DNA of 64,000 bases from Acetobacteraceae bacterium (GCA_039613835.1 CP154827.1:962501-1026500); one strand, 5' to 3'; positions 10,301 to 18,910 are shown, counted from the stretch's first letter. Translations and numbers: made by a program. Notes: generated by a model from the sequence alone, not told the origin.

Positions 10301-11886
10301 AAACCTTGACGGAAATGATGCGCCAGGCCGCGATAGGTCTTTGACAGCACCTGCAATGGCGCGTCATCCCCCATAGAGCCGATGACTTCTGACGCATTTT
10401 CAATCATTGGATGAAGGATCATCTCCAGATCTTCATAAGTCAGGCTCATGGCAAGTTGCCGCCGCATGAGGGCATCATCATCGAGAGTCACGGGTTCCGC
10501 GACGTCATCCCGCACGATGGCCTTGATGTTTCGCGTCCGCTCTGTCCAGGAGGCAAAGGGCTTTTGCGCCGCGAGGTGGCGCAGCATCTCATCAGGCATG
10601 TAAAGCTGCGCTTTATCAAGGTTGAAGCCCAGCGTCTCACCCGGACCCAACCGCCCCTTCGCGGTGACGCGCGCATCTTCAACATGCACCATCCCGGTTT
10701 CCGAACCGACAATCAGCAATCCGTCCGACGTCATCGTGTAACGCAGGGGACGCAGACCGGCCCGGTCCAGCCCCGCAATCACCCAACGCCCGTCCGTGGC
10801 GCAGAGGGCGGCCGGGCCGTCCCATGGCTCCATCACCGCATTATGATAATGAAACAGCGCGCGCTCATCTTTCGTCAGACCGGAGGCCTGGCTCAGAGAT
10901 GCCGGGACGAGCAAGGTTTTGACCAGCGGCGCCGGTCGCCCGGCGAGAGCGAGGAGTTCAAACACATTATCAAGCATCGCCGTGTCGGAGCCTGCGGCTT
11001 GAATGACGGGTTTGATATCCTCCATGTAAGCGTCGAAATCCGGATGGGCCAGGCGCGTTTCATGGCTGCGCATCCAATTGACATTGCCGGAAAGCGTATT
11101 GATTTCGCCATTATGGGCAATGTGCCGGAAAGGCTGGGCGAGCTTCCAGGTCGGGAATGTGTTGGTCGAATAACGCTGATGGTAAATGGCGAAGCGCGAG
11201 ATAAATTGCGGATGGAGTAGATCCGGATAAAAATCCGTCAAATTCTCCGCCAGGAACATACCTTTATAAATGACGGACCGACAGGAAAGGGAGCAGACAT
11301 AAACGTCGGTCTGGCTGGCGGAAGCGGCTTTTTCAATACGACGCCGAATGACGTAAAGGTCACGCTCAAACTCATCTTCCGAACGGCCGAGCGCATTGCG
11401 GATGATGATCTGCTCAATCTCCGGCCGGGTTGCATTGGCTTTTTCCCCAATGCATCTTGTATCGATGGACACTTGTCGCCAGCCATAAATGCCATGGCCG
11501 AAATTGAGCACTTCACTCTCAATGATTGAGCGCCCGGCCTCCTGCGCGACGAGGTCCGTTTTTGGCAGGAAGACCATACCGACTGCGAGCCGGGCATCTT
11601 CCGTCCCCGCACCGCTATAATGAATCACATCCCGGAAAAAATTCTGCGGAATTTCTATATGAATGCCCGCACCGTCACCCGTCTTGCAATCCGCATCCAC
11701 AGCACCGCGATGCCAGAGGGCCTTTAACGCCTCAATGCTCGCTTCAACCACATCGCGACGGGGCTTCCCGTCTAATGCGGCGATGAGACCGACGCCACAT
11801 GCGTCCTTCTCCTGCGCGGGGTCATAAAGATTTTTGAGAGCGGCGACGTTATTCTGCCATTCCGTGACGAAGTTATTTTCTGACAT
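7369..11886 (-). CDS. gltB: Glutamate synthase (NADPH) large subunit
   Basis: The 1505-residue large subunit of glutamate synthase, which transfers the amide of glutamine to 2-oxoglutarate to give two glutamates. The class II amidotransferase nucleophile is Cys30 in DACGVGL; by family analogy the first 29 residues are removed as a propeptide. The FMN synthase domain contains SGHSGGTGASP and the 3Fe-4S cysteines in the segment QCHSNTCPVGVC (with an earlier Cys in MGCIMV). The C-terminal GXGXG-type beta-helix holds EGCGANACEYMTGG. Its ATG at 11886 follows the gltD stop by 3 bases, so it is the second gene of gltDB. The order gltD-gltB is the reverse of E. coli. No frame interruption was seen over 4.5 kb. 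Confidence 0.97.
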   Translation of the reverse strand: MSENNFVTEWQNNVAALKNLYDPAQEKDACGVGLIAALDGKPRRDVVEASIEALKALWHRGAVDADCKTGDGAGIHIEIPQNFFRDVIHYSGAGTEDARLAVGMVFLPKTDLVAQEAGRSIIESEVLNFGHGIYGWRQVSIDTRCIGEKANATRPEIEQIIIRNALGRSEDEFERDLYVIRRRIEKAASASQTDVYVCSLSCRSVIYKGMFLAENLTDFYPDLLHPQFISRFAIYHQRYSTNTFPTWKLAQPFRHIAHNGEINTLSGNVNWMRSHETRLAHPDFDAYMEDIKPVIQAAGSDTAMLDNVFELLALAGRPAPLVKTLLVPASLSQASGLTKDERALFHYHNAVMEPWDGPAALCATDGRWVIAGLDRAGLRPLRYTMTSDGLLIVGSETGMVHVEDARVTAKGRLGPGETLGFNLDKAQLYMPDEMLRHLAAQKPFASWTERTRNIKAIVRDDVAEPVTLDDDALMRRQLAMSLTYEDLEMILHPMIENASEVIGSMGDDAPLQVLSKTYRGLAHHFRQGFSQVTNPPIDSLRELNVMSLATRLGNLGNILDQSPDQCDMLLLPSPVLTNGEFEALRQFCGREAQMIDCTFPLAAGEAGLKQAITRIRREAEESVRGGCTHLFLSDEKQDVSRVAIPMILATASVHIHLVRQSLRTFTSLNVRSSDVLDVHGMAVTIGVGATSVNPFLAQEAIANRLKRGLFGALSLRDAVERYRKALDKGLLKIMSKSGISIVASYRGGYNFEAIGLSRAFVAEFFPGMPSRISGIGLPGLARNVITAHRAAWGGDVQALPIGGLYKLRRKGEVHAFNGQLIHMLQSAVSSENFALYQRYADAVRQQPPVALRDLLDYHKTRQPIPVDQVESITKIRRRLVASGISLGALSPEAHETLAIAMNRIGAKSDSGEGGEDPARFRPRENGDNPSSAIKQVASGRFGVTAEYLNSCREIEIKVAQGAKPGEGGQLPGFKVTELIARLRHATQGVTLISPPPHHDIYSIEDLAQLIYDLKQINPDATVTVKLVARSGIGTIAAGVAKAKADAIMISGHSGGTGASPQSSIKYAGLPWEMGLSEAHQVLMLNRLRHRIVLRTDGGIKTGRDVVIAAMLGAEEFGIGTAALVAMGCIMVRQCHSNTCPVGVCVQDEKLRAKFEGTPEKVINLFSFIAEDVRNILADLGYSKLEDVIGRTDLLRQVSRGADYLDDLDLNSLLVQADPGPYARYCTREGRNPVPDALDMQVIADAKPFFDDREKLQLYYTVQNTDRAIGTRISSMITRRYGMDALPDDHLTLRLRGAAGQSLGAFAVKGLKLDVVGDANDYVGKGLSGGTIVIRPPPMAHWQSQENAIIGNTVLYGATSGALFAAGQAGERFAVRNSGALSVIEGCGANACEYMTGGEVVILGQTGANFGAGFTGGMAFVLDAEGRFEEKLNRETLLWSRVIDPHWQARLRHFVERHVSETRSAYAQEILHRWEDHLPRFWMIVPQDYARSIGFKVTETAESLRA

Positions 11887-11889
11887 GGT

Positions 11890-13362
11890 TTATTCCCCCA
11901 CCCGGCGCTTTTTCATCATCGGCGCCGCTGCGTGCGATTCGGCCGCGTCACGCGTCTTGAGATAAGCGTGCATGGATTCAGCGGCCTCCTGCCCATCACG
12001 TATGGCCCAGACGACAAGGGAAGCGCCGCGCACAATATCCCCGCCAGCAAATACGCCTTCAAGGTTCGTCTCATATTGCCCAGGGCGGGTCTGCACCGTG
12101 CCCCAATGTGTCACGCCCAACTCAGGCACGCGCCAGTCAGCGCGCAGGTCTTCCGGCTCAAAACCCAGCGCCAATATGACAAAATCAGCCTGAATTTGCC
12201 TGACATCGCCGGGCACGGGCTCAACATCCCGTCGTCCTGTCGGGCCGATACCACCCAGGTGCATGGCCTTCACCCGAATAGCCTCAATCTGCTGTGCACC
12301 GACAAATTCGACCGGCGTGGTGAGCCAGGAGAAAGTGACGCCCTCCTCCTCCGCATTCCGCACTTCCTGCGCTGAGCCGGGCATGTTTTCACGATCCCGC
12401 CGGTAAAGGCAGGCCACGGAAGCAGCACCCTGACGAATCGCCGTGCGCACGCAATCCATAGCCGTATCGCCGCCCCCGATCACGACGACGCGGCGATCCC
12501 GGGCATGGAGGGCGGTCTCTGCGTCCGGAATCTCATGATAACCGCGTTTATTTGACTCCGTAAGGTAGGCCAAAGCCTGAATGACGCCCGCGCGCGCTGC
12601 GCCGGGGAGCGCGATATCCCGGGATCGATAAACACCCGTCGCGATGAAAACGGCATCATGCTGGTCACGCAGTGCCGCAAAGCTGATGCGCCCCTCACCT
12701 TCCCCGATCTCCGTCTTGAGATGGAACTGAATGCCCTGCCTCACGAGCAGATCATGACGCCGCGCGATGATGTCTTTTTCAAGCTTGAAACTGGGAATAC
12801 CGTAGACAAGCAAACCCCCGATACGGTCATGCCGGTCATAAACATGGACTTGATAGCCGCGCGCCCGAAGCCGCTCCGCTGCAGCGAGCCCTGCGGGACC
12901 GGCACCGATAATGGCGACGGATTGCGCCAATTCAGCGCGCGGCAGACGCGGCTTAACCCAACCCTCGGCAAAGGCATTTTCCGTCACGAATTTTTCGACA
13001 GCGCCAATCGTGACGCTCTCAAAGCCCTTCTGGATGACGCAATTACCTTCACAAAGGCGGTCCTGCGGGCAGACGCGGCCACAAATTTCGGGAAAGCTAT
13101 TTGTCGCGGAGGAAACCGCGAAAGCTTCCTCTAACCGCGCTTCCGCCGTCAGCATCAGCCAATCGGGTATATTATTCCCCAGTGGACAATGCACGGAGCA
13201 GAAGGGAACGCCACATTGTGAGCATCGACCGGCCTGACGCTCAGCCTGTTTGAGCGCGAAGTTTTTATAGATTTCTGCAAAATCCCGTCGGCGTGCGTCA
13301 GCATCACGCTTCTGCGGCATTTCCTGCGGGACAGAAACAAATTGAAGCATCCGCTCGACCAT
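11890..13362 (-). CDS. gltD: Glutamate synthase (NADPH) small subunit
   Basis: The NADPH-oxidising subunit of glutamate synthase, passing electrons through FAD and 4Fe-4S centres to GltB. The frame is open to 13521, but the ATG at 13362 is chosen because it gives the usual start (RMLQFVSVPQEMPQKR) and follows a GAGAGAGG ribosome site; the protein is then 490 residues. N-terminal cysteines C47, C50, C55 and C59 and the later CGRVCPQDRLCEGNC supply the Fe-S ligands. FAD binding is at IGAGPAGLAAAE and NADPH binding at IGGGDTAMD. It is the promoter-proximal gene of gltDB. Confidence 0.96.
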   Translation of the reverse strand: MVERMLQFVSVPQEMPQKRDADARRRDFAEIYKNFALKQAERQAGRCSQCGVPFCSVHCPLGNNIPDWLMLTAEARLEEAFAVSSATNSFPEICGRVCPQDRLCEGNCVIQKGFESVTIGAVEKFVTENAFAEGWVKPRLPRAELAQSVAIIGAGPAGLAAAERLRARGYQVHVYDRHDRIGGLLVYGIPSFKLEKDIIARRHDLLVRQGIQFHLKTEIGEGEGRISFAALRDQHDAVFIATGVYRSRDIALPGAARAGVIQALAYLTESNKRGYHEIPDAETALHARDRRVVVIGGGDTAMDCVRTAIRQGAASVACLYRRDRENMPGSAQEVRNAEEEGVTFSWLTTPVEFVGAQQIEAIRVKAMHLGGIGPTGRRDVEPVPGDVRQIQADFVILALGFEPEDLRADWRVPELGVTHWGTVQTRPGQYETNLEGVFAGGDIVRGASLVVWAIRDGQEAAESMHAYLKTRDAAESHAAAPMMKKRRVGE

Positions 13363-13764
13363 CGCCAACCTCTCTCCCAGAGCATCAGATGAAACGCATT
13401 CCGAAATCGTGAGGGGGAGCCCACGCGCGCCGCTTTTCATCCTTGCAAGAAAGCAGGCGCTGATTAAGGGGAAGGCGCCTATATCGCGACATAAAGGAAA
13501 TGGGCTGATAATATAAGTCATTTATATTGACCTAATTGCCGTTTTTACTCTCGTCGCATCGGGACAGAAATTTTCTTCAGTCTCTAATAGATCACATATG
13601 TGACGTTTTATCCTGACCCTCATTGTGACTCGCACCCCCCAGCGCATCCTGCCGCCGTAAACAGGCGCACGAGACGCAAAACACCATATTGACGCCAGGC
13701 CACGAGGCGTTTAAACGCTTGCTCACCAACTGCATGTGTCGTTGAGATGCATGACAGGCTCCGT
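13363..13764. other. Intergenic region between gltD and tRNA-Leu
   Basis: A 402-base region between the divergent gltD and tRNA-Leu genes. It must hold the gltDB promoter. The stretch 13500-13620 is clearly richer in A and T than its surroundings and contains a perfect 12-base palindrome (listed separately). No further coding sequence could be supported. Confidence 0.45.
13592..13603. promoter_or_regulatory. Perfect 12-base palindrome, candidate operator
   Basis: TCACATATGTGA is a perfect inverted repeat in the AT-rich section upstream of gltDB, 230 bases before the gltD start and 162 bases before the tRNA-Leu gene. Its half-sites are those of a CRP/FNR-type site in inverted order. Which protein, if any, binds here is not known. 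A close relative (TCACATATGCGA) occurs at 19484-19495 upstream of the hsp20 and def genes. Confidence 0.3.
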
Positions 13765-13851
13765 GCCCAGATGGCGGAATTGGTAGACGCGCAGGTTTCA
13801 GGTACCTGTGTCCGCAAGGACGTGGAAGTTCGAGTCTTCTTCTGGGCACCA
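13765..13851 (+). tRNA. tRNA-Leu (anticodon CAG)
   Basis: An 87-base tRNA including an encoded CCA end. The acceptor stem GCCCAGA pairs with TCTGGGC. The D-arm carries TGGTAGACGC, the anticodon stem is CAGGT/ACCTG around the loop TTCAGGT with anticodon CAG at 13799-13801, and the T-arm contains GTTCGAGTC. The long variable arm (TGTCCGCAAGGACGT) is the class II feature expected of leucine tRNA. It reads CUG codons. It lies 81 bases upstream of the RNase D-like gene on the same strand. Confidence 0.97.
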
Positions 13852-13932
13852 GTTTTCTTTAAAAATGTCTGACGGTGTAAGCGACATTTTGCCGTCACCG
13901 CCCGGACCGGGCCGGATGAAGGACGATTGCCG

Positions 13933-14583
13933 ATGACTTCCAGCCCGCAAGCCCAACCCCTCCTCCATGATGGAGACCTGCCATCCGGCCTTGATTTCGG
14001 CGCTATTGTCGCGATCGATACGGAAGCCATGGGGCTTAACCTGCATCGAGACCGGCTTTGCCTTGTGCAGCTTTCCGCCGGTGATGGCACGGCACATCTT
14101 GTGCAGATCAGACCGCCCCGGCTCAATGGAAGCTATGCGGATTGCCCCAATCTCAAAGCGCTGCTGACAGGCCCGCAGACGACGAAGCTCATGCATTTTG
14201 CGCGTTTTGACGTCGCCCTCCTGCAACATGCCCTCAAAATTGAGGTGACGCCCGTTATCTGCACTAAAATCGCCGCGCGCCTCGTGCGCACTTTTACCGA
14301 CCGGCACGGCCTTGCCCATTTATGCCGGGAGCTTCTAGACATTGAATTGGCGAAACAGCAGCAGACGTCCGACTGGGGCGCCGAAATTCTCAATAAAGAG
14401 CAATTGAAGTATGCGGCCTCCGATGTCCTCTATCTTCACGCGTTGTGGGCGAAGCTCAAAGCTCTTCTGGAGCGGGAAGATCGCATGACGCTTGCCCAGG
14501 CCTGTTTCGATTTCCTGCCGACACGGGCGAAGCTGGACATGTTAGGTTACACGGACCCTGACATATTCTCCCACCGCGCTTGA
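13933..14583 (+). CDS. rnd: RNase D-like 3'-5' exonuclease (short form)
   Basis: A 216-residue DEDD-superfamily 3'-5' exonuclease of the RNase D type, probably trimming tRNA or other structured RNA 3' ends. The four acidic motif positions are visible: AIDTEA near residue 35, MHFARFDVALL near 90, and the Y-x-x-x-D of YAASDVLYL near 160. It has only the exonuclease domain and lacks the C-terminal HRDC domains of E. coli RNase D, a common alphaproteobacterial form. The ATG at 13933 is preferred over a TTG two codons earlier because AAGGA lies 9 bases before it. It follows tRNA-Leu on the same strand; 121 bases separate it from kdsD. Confidence 0.85.
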   Translation: MTSSPQAQPLLHDGDLPSGLDFGAIVAIDTEAMGLNLHRDRLCLVQLSAGDGTAHLVQIRPPRLNGSYADCPNLKALLTGPQTTKLMHFARFDVALLQHALKIEVTPVICTKIAARLVRTFTDRHGLAHLCRELLDIELAKQQQTSDWGAEILNKEQLKYAASDVLYLHALWAKLKALLEREDRMTLAQACFDFLPTRAKLDMLGYTDPDIFSHRA

Positions 14584-14704
14584 ACGCGGTGTTGTTTCGT
14601 CGTCTGATGCGTTAGAGTGGTCGGGACATGACTCATTGATCAGTCAGTATGACCAACTCATCTCGATTTGAGGCTTTACGCGTTTTGACGGCAAGGACCG
14701 GCTT

Positions 14705-15682
14705 ATGAGTGTTCTCCAATCTGCGATTGACGCAATCGATGCAGAAAGTGTCGGACTTGCGCGTCTGCGGGAGGCCCTCACCTGCGACACGATGTTTCAG
14801 AATGCCTTCACTGAGGCGACTCAACTCATCCTGTCGATGCGGGGCCGTCTGGTTGTTTCCGGCATCGGGAAATCAGGGCATGTCGGCCGTAAGATACAGG
14901 CCACACTGACCTCAACAGGCACGCCCTCGCTCTTTCTGCATCCGGCGGAAGCCGCCCATGGTGATCTCGGCATGGTGCGTCAGGACGATGTCCTCCTTCT
15001 GATCTCCTATTCCGGTGAAACGGGGGAGCTTGTCGCCGTCATTGAACACGCCATCCGGAATAACCTGTCTGTCATCGCGATGACGGGCCATGCGCAAAGC
15101 ACGCTGGCGCGCGCCAGCCGCGTGCTTCTGCTCCTCCCCATGGCGGCGGAGGCCTGCCCGATGGGCCTGGCCCCTACCACAAGTACACTTATGCAATTGG
15201 CTTTGGGCGATGCGCTGGCGGTCTCCTTGTTGCAGAAGCGGCAATTCTCCGCCCATGATTTCGGCGCGTTTCACCCTGGCGGCAAATTGGGCACGGCGCT
15301 GCGGCCCATCTCACAATTAATGCATTCGGGCGCAGCCATGCCTCTTGGCCGGCCGGATATGACCCTCACAGACGTCATTGTTGAGATGACGCGCAAAACT
15401 TTCGGATGTATCGGTATTATTGATGACCGGCGACGCCTGATCGGTCTGATCAGCGATGGCGATTTACGGCCCGCTTTATCTGGCGACCTTAAGACGCGCA
15501 CCGCGTGTGACATTATGAATGTCTCGCCCCTAACGACGGAACCCTCACGACTGGCGCAGGAGGTGCTTCAACTGATGACGGAGCGTGCGCGCCCTGTCTC
15601 CAGCGTTTTTATTCTAGATGAGTCAGGGTGCCCTCAAGGTATTGTACATCTCCATGACCTCCTCCGCGTCACGGTTCCATGA
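14705..15682 (+). CDS. kdsD: Arabinose-5-phosphate isomerase (KdsD/KpsF)
   Basis: The enzyme converts D-ribulose-5-phosphate to D-arabinose-5-phosphate, the first step to Kdo, a core sugar of LPS. The 325-residue protein has an N-terminal SIS sugar-isomerase domain (residues ~40-175, with GIGKSGHVGRK and ISYSGETGEL) followed by two CBS domains (from about 205), which is the standard KdsD layout. The start follows AAGGA with 7-base spacing. Its stop overlaps the lptC start by 4 bases, so it is the first gene of a tightly coupled kdsD-lptC-lptA-lptB unit. This links Kdo supply with LPS transport. The rpoN and hpf genes that follow lptB in many proteobacteria are missing here. Confidence 0.94.
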   Translation: MSVLQSAIDAIDAESVGLARLREALTCDTMFQNAFTEATQLILSMRGRLVVSGIGKSGHVGRKIQATLTSTGTPSLFLHPAEAAHGDLGMVRQDDVLLLISYSGETGELVAVIEHAIRNNLSVIAMTGHAQSTLARASRVLLLLPMAAEACPMGLAPTTSTLMQLALGDALAVSLLQKRQFSAHDFGAFHPGGKLGTALRPISQLMHSGAAMPLGRPDMTLTDVIVEMTRKTFGCIGIIDDRRRLIGLISDGDLRPALSGDLKTRTACDIMNVSPLTTEPSRLAQEVLQLMTERARPVSSVFILDESGCPQGIVHLHDLLRVTVP

Positions 15683-16437
15683 GCGACACGCCACGCACGC
15701 CGCCACCGCGACGGGATGACTTCCAACGCGACAGCAAGGCGCAGGCGGCCCATCGCCGCGCCTTGCTGGACCATCAGAATGAGCGGCCGCGCAACCTACC
15801 CACCAAGGCCTCCCTGCATACAAGGCGCAAACGGCTTGATATAGCAAAATGGGTGCTGCCCTGTGTGGCCATTCTGATGCTGGGCTCCATCGCTGTCTGG
15901 CCCGAAGTGGCGCGGTGGGTCAATGTCAATCAGGCCGTCCTGAAAGAGATGGAAGAAATGCGCGTGCAGAATGGCACGCTGGAGGACGCGGTTTATCGCG
16001 GGCTCGATAACAGAAATCGGCCTTACATGATCACCGCGAAATTCGCCAACCAGCGGGATCTGAATCGCATCGACCTTGTGGACCCGGTAGCTGAGCTGCA
16101 TCTGACGAGCGGCGGTTGGGCGCAGATCCGTGCCGATAGCGGCGTTTACATGCAGCATGAGCAGACTTTGAACCTGCGCGGTCACGTCGTACTCTATCGT
16201 GATGATGGGACGTTGATGAACAGCCCGACCGCAGATCTTGACCTCCATGCCGGGATCATCGCATCTTCAGACTGGGCACATGCGGAGGGCCCGTTTGGCA
16301 AGCTTGACGCGCAGGGCTATTTTCTGGACCAGCACGCCGGATTGCTTGAATTTACCGGGCCGGAGCGCATCGTTCGCAATAATGACCAGAACGACACGCT
16401 CCCGACACGTCGAAAAGATGAAACTTCCAGTCCATGA
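15679..16437 (+). CDS. lptC: LPS export protein LptC
   Basis: A 252-residue bitopic inner-membrane protein of the Lpt machine that takes LPS from LptBFG and passes it to LptA. After a charged ~55-residue cytoplasmic tail there is one transmembrane segment (about residues 56-75, VLPCVAILMLGSIAVW), then a periplasmic beta-jellyroll region. Sequence identity to E. coli LptC is not expected to be high; the call rests on architecture plus position between kdsD and lptA, with 4-base ATGA overlaps at both ends. The N-terminal tail is longer than in E. coli LptC. Confidence 0.85.
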   Translation: MSDTPRTPPPRRDDFQRDSKAQAAHRRALLDHQNERPRNLPTKASLHTRRKRLDIAKWVLPCVAILMLGSIAVWPEVARWVNVNQAVLKEMEEMRVQNGTLEDAVYRGLDNRNRPYMITAKFANQRDLNRIDLVDPVAELHLTSGGWAQIRADSGVYMQHEQTLNLRGHVVLYRDDGTLMNSPTADLDLHAGIIASSDWAHAEGPFGKLDAQGYFLDQHAGLLEFTGPERIVRNNDQNDTLPTRRKDETSSP

Positions 16438-17381
16438 CCTGCCGTCTGACGCGATCCTTCGCTCTTGTGACATGCATCTCACTCTATGGCGTGGTCAACG
16501 CCCGGGCCGACACGATTGATAAATCCCACGGGGAGCAGATCACCATCAGCTCAGCTGGCCCCCAGACTTATGATCACGACTCCCAGACGATCACTTTTCT
16601 TGATCGCGCACGGGCTGTGCGCGGCGATGCCACGATTGATGCTGATCAGCTCATCGGGTTTCTACGCAAGAAGACAATGCCCCAATCCGCACAGAACCAG
16701 ACGGGGAACGCGTCTCAAGCCGGCGCCTCGAACGGGGATTATGCGATGGGCGGGTCGATGGAGCTTTACCGCATGGAGGCCATCGGGCACGTCCATATTT
16801 ATTCCCCGACCGACCAGGCTTGGGGCGACAGGGCGCTTTACGATGTCGATCAAGCGACATTGGTCATGATAGGGAAAAACCTGAAAATGACGACGCCGAC
16901 CACCGTCATGACCGCGCGTGACGTCGTTGAATATCACACCACAAATAAAATGTCGGTCGGGCGCGGCGACGCCACGGTGACAACCAATGACGGAAAGAGG
17001 ATCCGGGCCGATATCCTTGTTGCGTTCGGCAAGCCGGATACACCGGAAGCGTCGCGCCACAAAACAACAACGCAGCAGGATGGACAATCCGGCGCGAAAG
17101 CCGGCAGGCTTGATCGCGCCTATGCGTGGGGCAATGTCATCATCCGCACCCCGACGGAAACAGCGACCGGGGACCGTGGCGTCTATGTTTTCGATACGGA
17201 ACTGGCGCGGTTGATCGGGAGCGTCCATGTTACGAATGGGCAGAACCAGAATAACGGGCAATCAGCGATTGTGAATGTCAAAACAGGTGTCGCGATCATG
17301 GACCCCGCACCGGGGCAACGTATTGAGGGCCTTGTCATCCCGAACCAGACCAACAGCACCAGATCAGGGCCTACGAAATGA
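16434..17381 (+). CDS. lptA: LPS transport periplasmic protein LptA
   Basis: LptA forms the periplasmic bridge that carries LPS from LptC to LptD. The 315-residue protein begins with a plausible signal peptide (RLTRSFALVTCISLYGVVNARA) and then OstA-type repeats (ITISSAGPQTYDHDSQTITF, IGHVHIYSPTDQAWGDRALYD, AWGNVIIRTPTETATGDRGVY). It is longer than E. coli LptA (~185 residues); the extra length is a middle segment rich in Gln, Asn and Thr and a third repeat. It overlaps lptC and lptB by 4 bases each. Expression is presumably coupled to the rest of the operon. Confidence 0.87.
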   Translation: MTCRLTRSFALVTCISLYGVVNARADTIDKSHGEQITISSAGPQTYDHDSQTITFLDRARAVRGDATIDADQLIGFLRKKTMPQSAQNQTGNASQAGASNGDYAMGGSMELYRMEAIGHVHIYSPTDQAWGDRALYDVDQATLVMIGKNLKMTTPTTVMTARDVVEYHTTNKMSVGRGDATVTTNDGKRIRADILVAFGKPDTPEASRHKTTTQQDGQSGAKAGRLDRAYAWGNVIIRTPTETATGDRGVYVFDTELARLIGSVHVTNGQNQNNGQSAIVNVKTGVAIMDPAPGQRIEGLVIPNQTNSTRSGPTK

Positions 17382-18148
17382 ACGAGACGATCGCTTTGCA
17401 TGAAATCGTGGATAATCCCGCGGTTTCGTCAGGTTTGATTGCCCATGGCATCGGCAAAAAATATAAAAAGCGCCAGGTCGTGAAAGATGTGTCGCTTCAG
17501 GTGCAGCGAGGCGAGGCTGTCGGACTGCTCGGCCCCAATGGCGCGGGCAAGACGACAAGCTTCTATATGATTGTTGGACTCGTCCAGCCCGATACGGGCA
17601 CCATCACTCTCGATGGCGCCGATATTACCGGCCTGCCCATGTATCGCAGGGCGCGTCTGGGCATTGGCTATCTGCCGCAGGAGGCCAGTATTTTTCGCGG
17701 GCTCAATGTGGAGCAGAACATCCTCGCGGCATTGGAAGTCGTTGAGTCAGATTACGACCGACGCCATGCGATGCTGGATGGTCTCCTCGGCGAATTCGGC
17801 ATTTCGCATTTGCGTCATGCCCCGTCCCTCGCCCTCTCCGGCGGTGAACGTCGTCGCCTTGAAATCGCCCGCGCCCTCGCGAGCCAGCCAAATTATATTT
17901 TGCTGGATGAGCCTCTTGCGGGGATTGACCCGATTGCGGTGGGCGAGATTCGTGACCTCGTTTCTCACCTCAAAGATCGGAGGATCGGTGTGCTCATCAC
18001 GGACCATAATGTGCGTGAAACGCTGGAAGTCATTGACCGCGCCTATATCATGCATAGTGGCCAGGTTTTGATGGAAGGCGTGCCGGGGGCCATTGTCGCC
18101 AATGAGGATGTGCGTCGCGTTTATCTTGGTGAGAATTTCTCGCTTTAG
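17378..18148 (+). CDS. lptB: LPS export ABC transporter ATP-binding protein LptB
   Basis: The 256-residue ATPase that powers LPS extraction with LptF and LptG, which are not in this window. Walker A is GPNGAGKTT (residues 52-60), the ABC signature is LSGGERRRLEIARAL, and Walker B is ILLDEPLAGIDPI, followed by the switch histidine in TDHNVRET. It is the last gene of kdsD-lptC-lptA-lptB. Sequence conservation is high, so function is secure. Confidence 0.96.
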   Translation: MNETIALHEIVDNPAVSSGLIAHGIGKKYKKRQVVKDVSLQVQRGEAVGLLGPNGAGKTTSFYMIVGLVQPDTGTITLDGADITGLPMYRRARLGIGYLPQEASIFRGLNVEQNILAALEVVESDYDRRHAMLDGLLGEFGISHLRHAPSLALSGGERRRLEIARALASQPNYILLDEPLAGIDPIAVGEIRDLVSHLKDRRIGVLITDHNVRETLEVIDRAYIMHSGQVLMEGVPGAIVANEDVRRVYLGENFSL

Positions 18149-18232
18149 TCGCGCATCACAGCCTGATTTGCACCAGGCGCGCGGAAGCGCTTCGAACAGC
18201 GAAATTCCTGCACCCCCGGCCCGAAACCTTCG

Positions 18233-18598
18233 TTACGCGTCGCGTGCGTCCGGGCGACAGGCCGCAATCGCCGTGATCTCAACACGCCATGACGGGGCCG
18301 CCAGACGCGCCTCAACCGTTGCGCGAGCCGGTTTGCAACCCACATCAATCCATGCATCCCACGCCTTGTTCATGGCGTCGATATCCGTGATATCAGCGAG
18401 AAAGATCTGCACGGACAGCAAATGAGGCTTCTCCGACCCGGTTTCCGCAAGCAGATGGTCGATCTGCGCGAGGATGTCGCGGGTCTGCCCTTCAGCATCA
18501 AGCGAGGTGTCATCCGCGACCTGCCCCGCCAGATAGACAAGACCGCCATGGCGCACTGCACCACTCAGACGTGGTTCATTAGCGTAACAACGAATCAC
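18233..18598 (-). CDS. RidA-family (YjgF/UK114) protein
   Basis: A 121-residue protein of the Rid family; the archetype RidA deaminates reactive enamine/imine intermediates of amino-acid catabolism. The segment KPARATVEARL contains the arginine that binds the substrate carboxylate in active Rid proteins, so an imine-deaminase activity is plausible. It starts with GTG at 18598, one base after the stop of the DUF1150 gene, implying co-transcription with hsp20 and the DUF1150 gene. Whether it is RidA itself or another Rid subfamily cannot be settled by eye. Confidence 0.85.
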   Translation of the reverse strand: MIRCYANEPRLSGAVRHGGLVYLAGQVADDTSLDAEGQTRDILAQIDHLLAETGSEKPHLLSVQIFLADITDIDAMNKAWDAWIDVGCKPARATVEARLAAPSWRVEITAIAACRPDARDA

Positions 18599-18599
18599 C

Positions 18600-18854
18600 T
18601 CAGTGAAGCCAGGTTGGCGTCAACTCATTATCGATAATCGCTTCAACGGCGCTATCATGGTCCTCGGCCAGGGCCATGGGCGTACCATCAGCCGCATGAA
18701 TCGCAAAAGCGGCCTCACCTTCAAAGACGACTTCCCTGACATAGGCAACCTGTTTCATGCCAAGTTTAAGCAGTTCCAGATTGGAGATAGTCCGAAGGTC
18801 CGATGTCGCTCCGGCGGGATAAGGCGCGTCCGAAGCGGAGGATGTTCTGGCCAT
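18600..18854 (-). CDS. DUF1150-family small protein
   Basis: An 84-residue protein resembling the DUF1150 family, found almost only in alphaproteobacteria and usually beside small heat-shock genes, as here. Function unknown. The sequence has a basic N-terminus, then LELLKLGMKQVAYVREV and AIHAADGTPMALAEDHDSA. An ATG at 18854 with AAGGACG upstream is preferred to a TTG two codons earlier. It lies between hsp20 (56-base gap) and the RidA-family gene (1-base gap). Confidence 0.75.
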   Translation of the reverse strand: MARTSSASDAPYPAGATSDLRTISNLELLKLGMKQVAYVREVVFEGEAAFAIHAADGTPMALAEDHDSAVEAIIDNELTPTWLH

Positions 18855-18910
18855 ATTCAAGCGTCCTTTCAGTATGAAGACACTAAGCGGGGGCGAAACC
18901 CCTTCAGGTT

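Noticed and set aside
10411..11220. Long open frame (269 codons) antisense to gltB, and similar ones antisense to dxr, rsh and lepB
   Set aside because: They lie fully inside well-conserved genes, match no family, and arise from the codon bias of GC-rich DNA.
13363..13521. N-terminal extension of gltD to 13521
   Set aside because: The added 53 residues are not found in GltD proteins and the ATG at 13362 has a good ribosome site.
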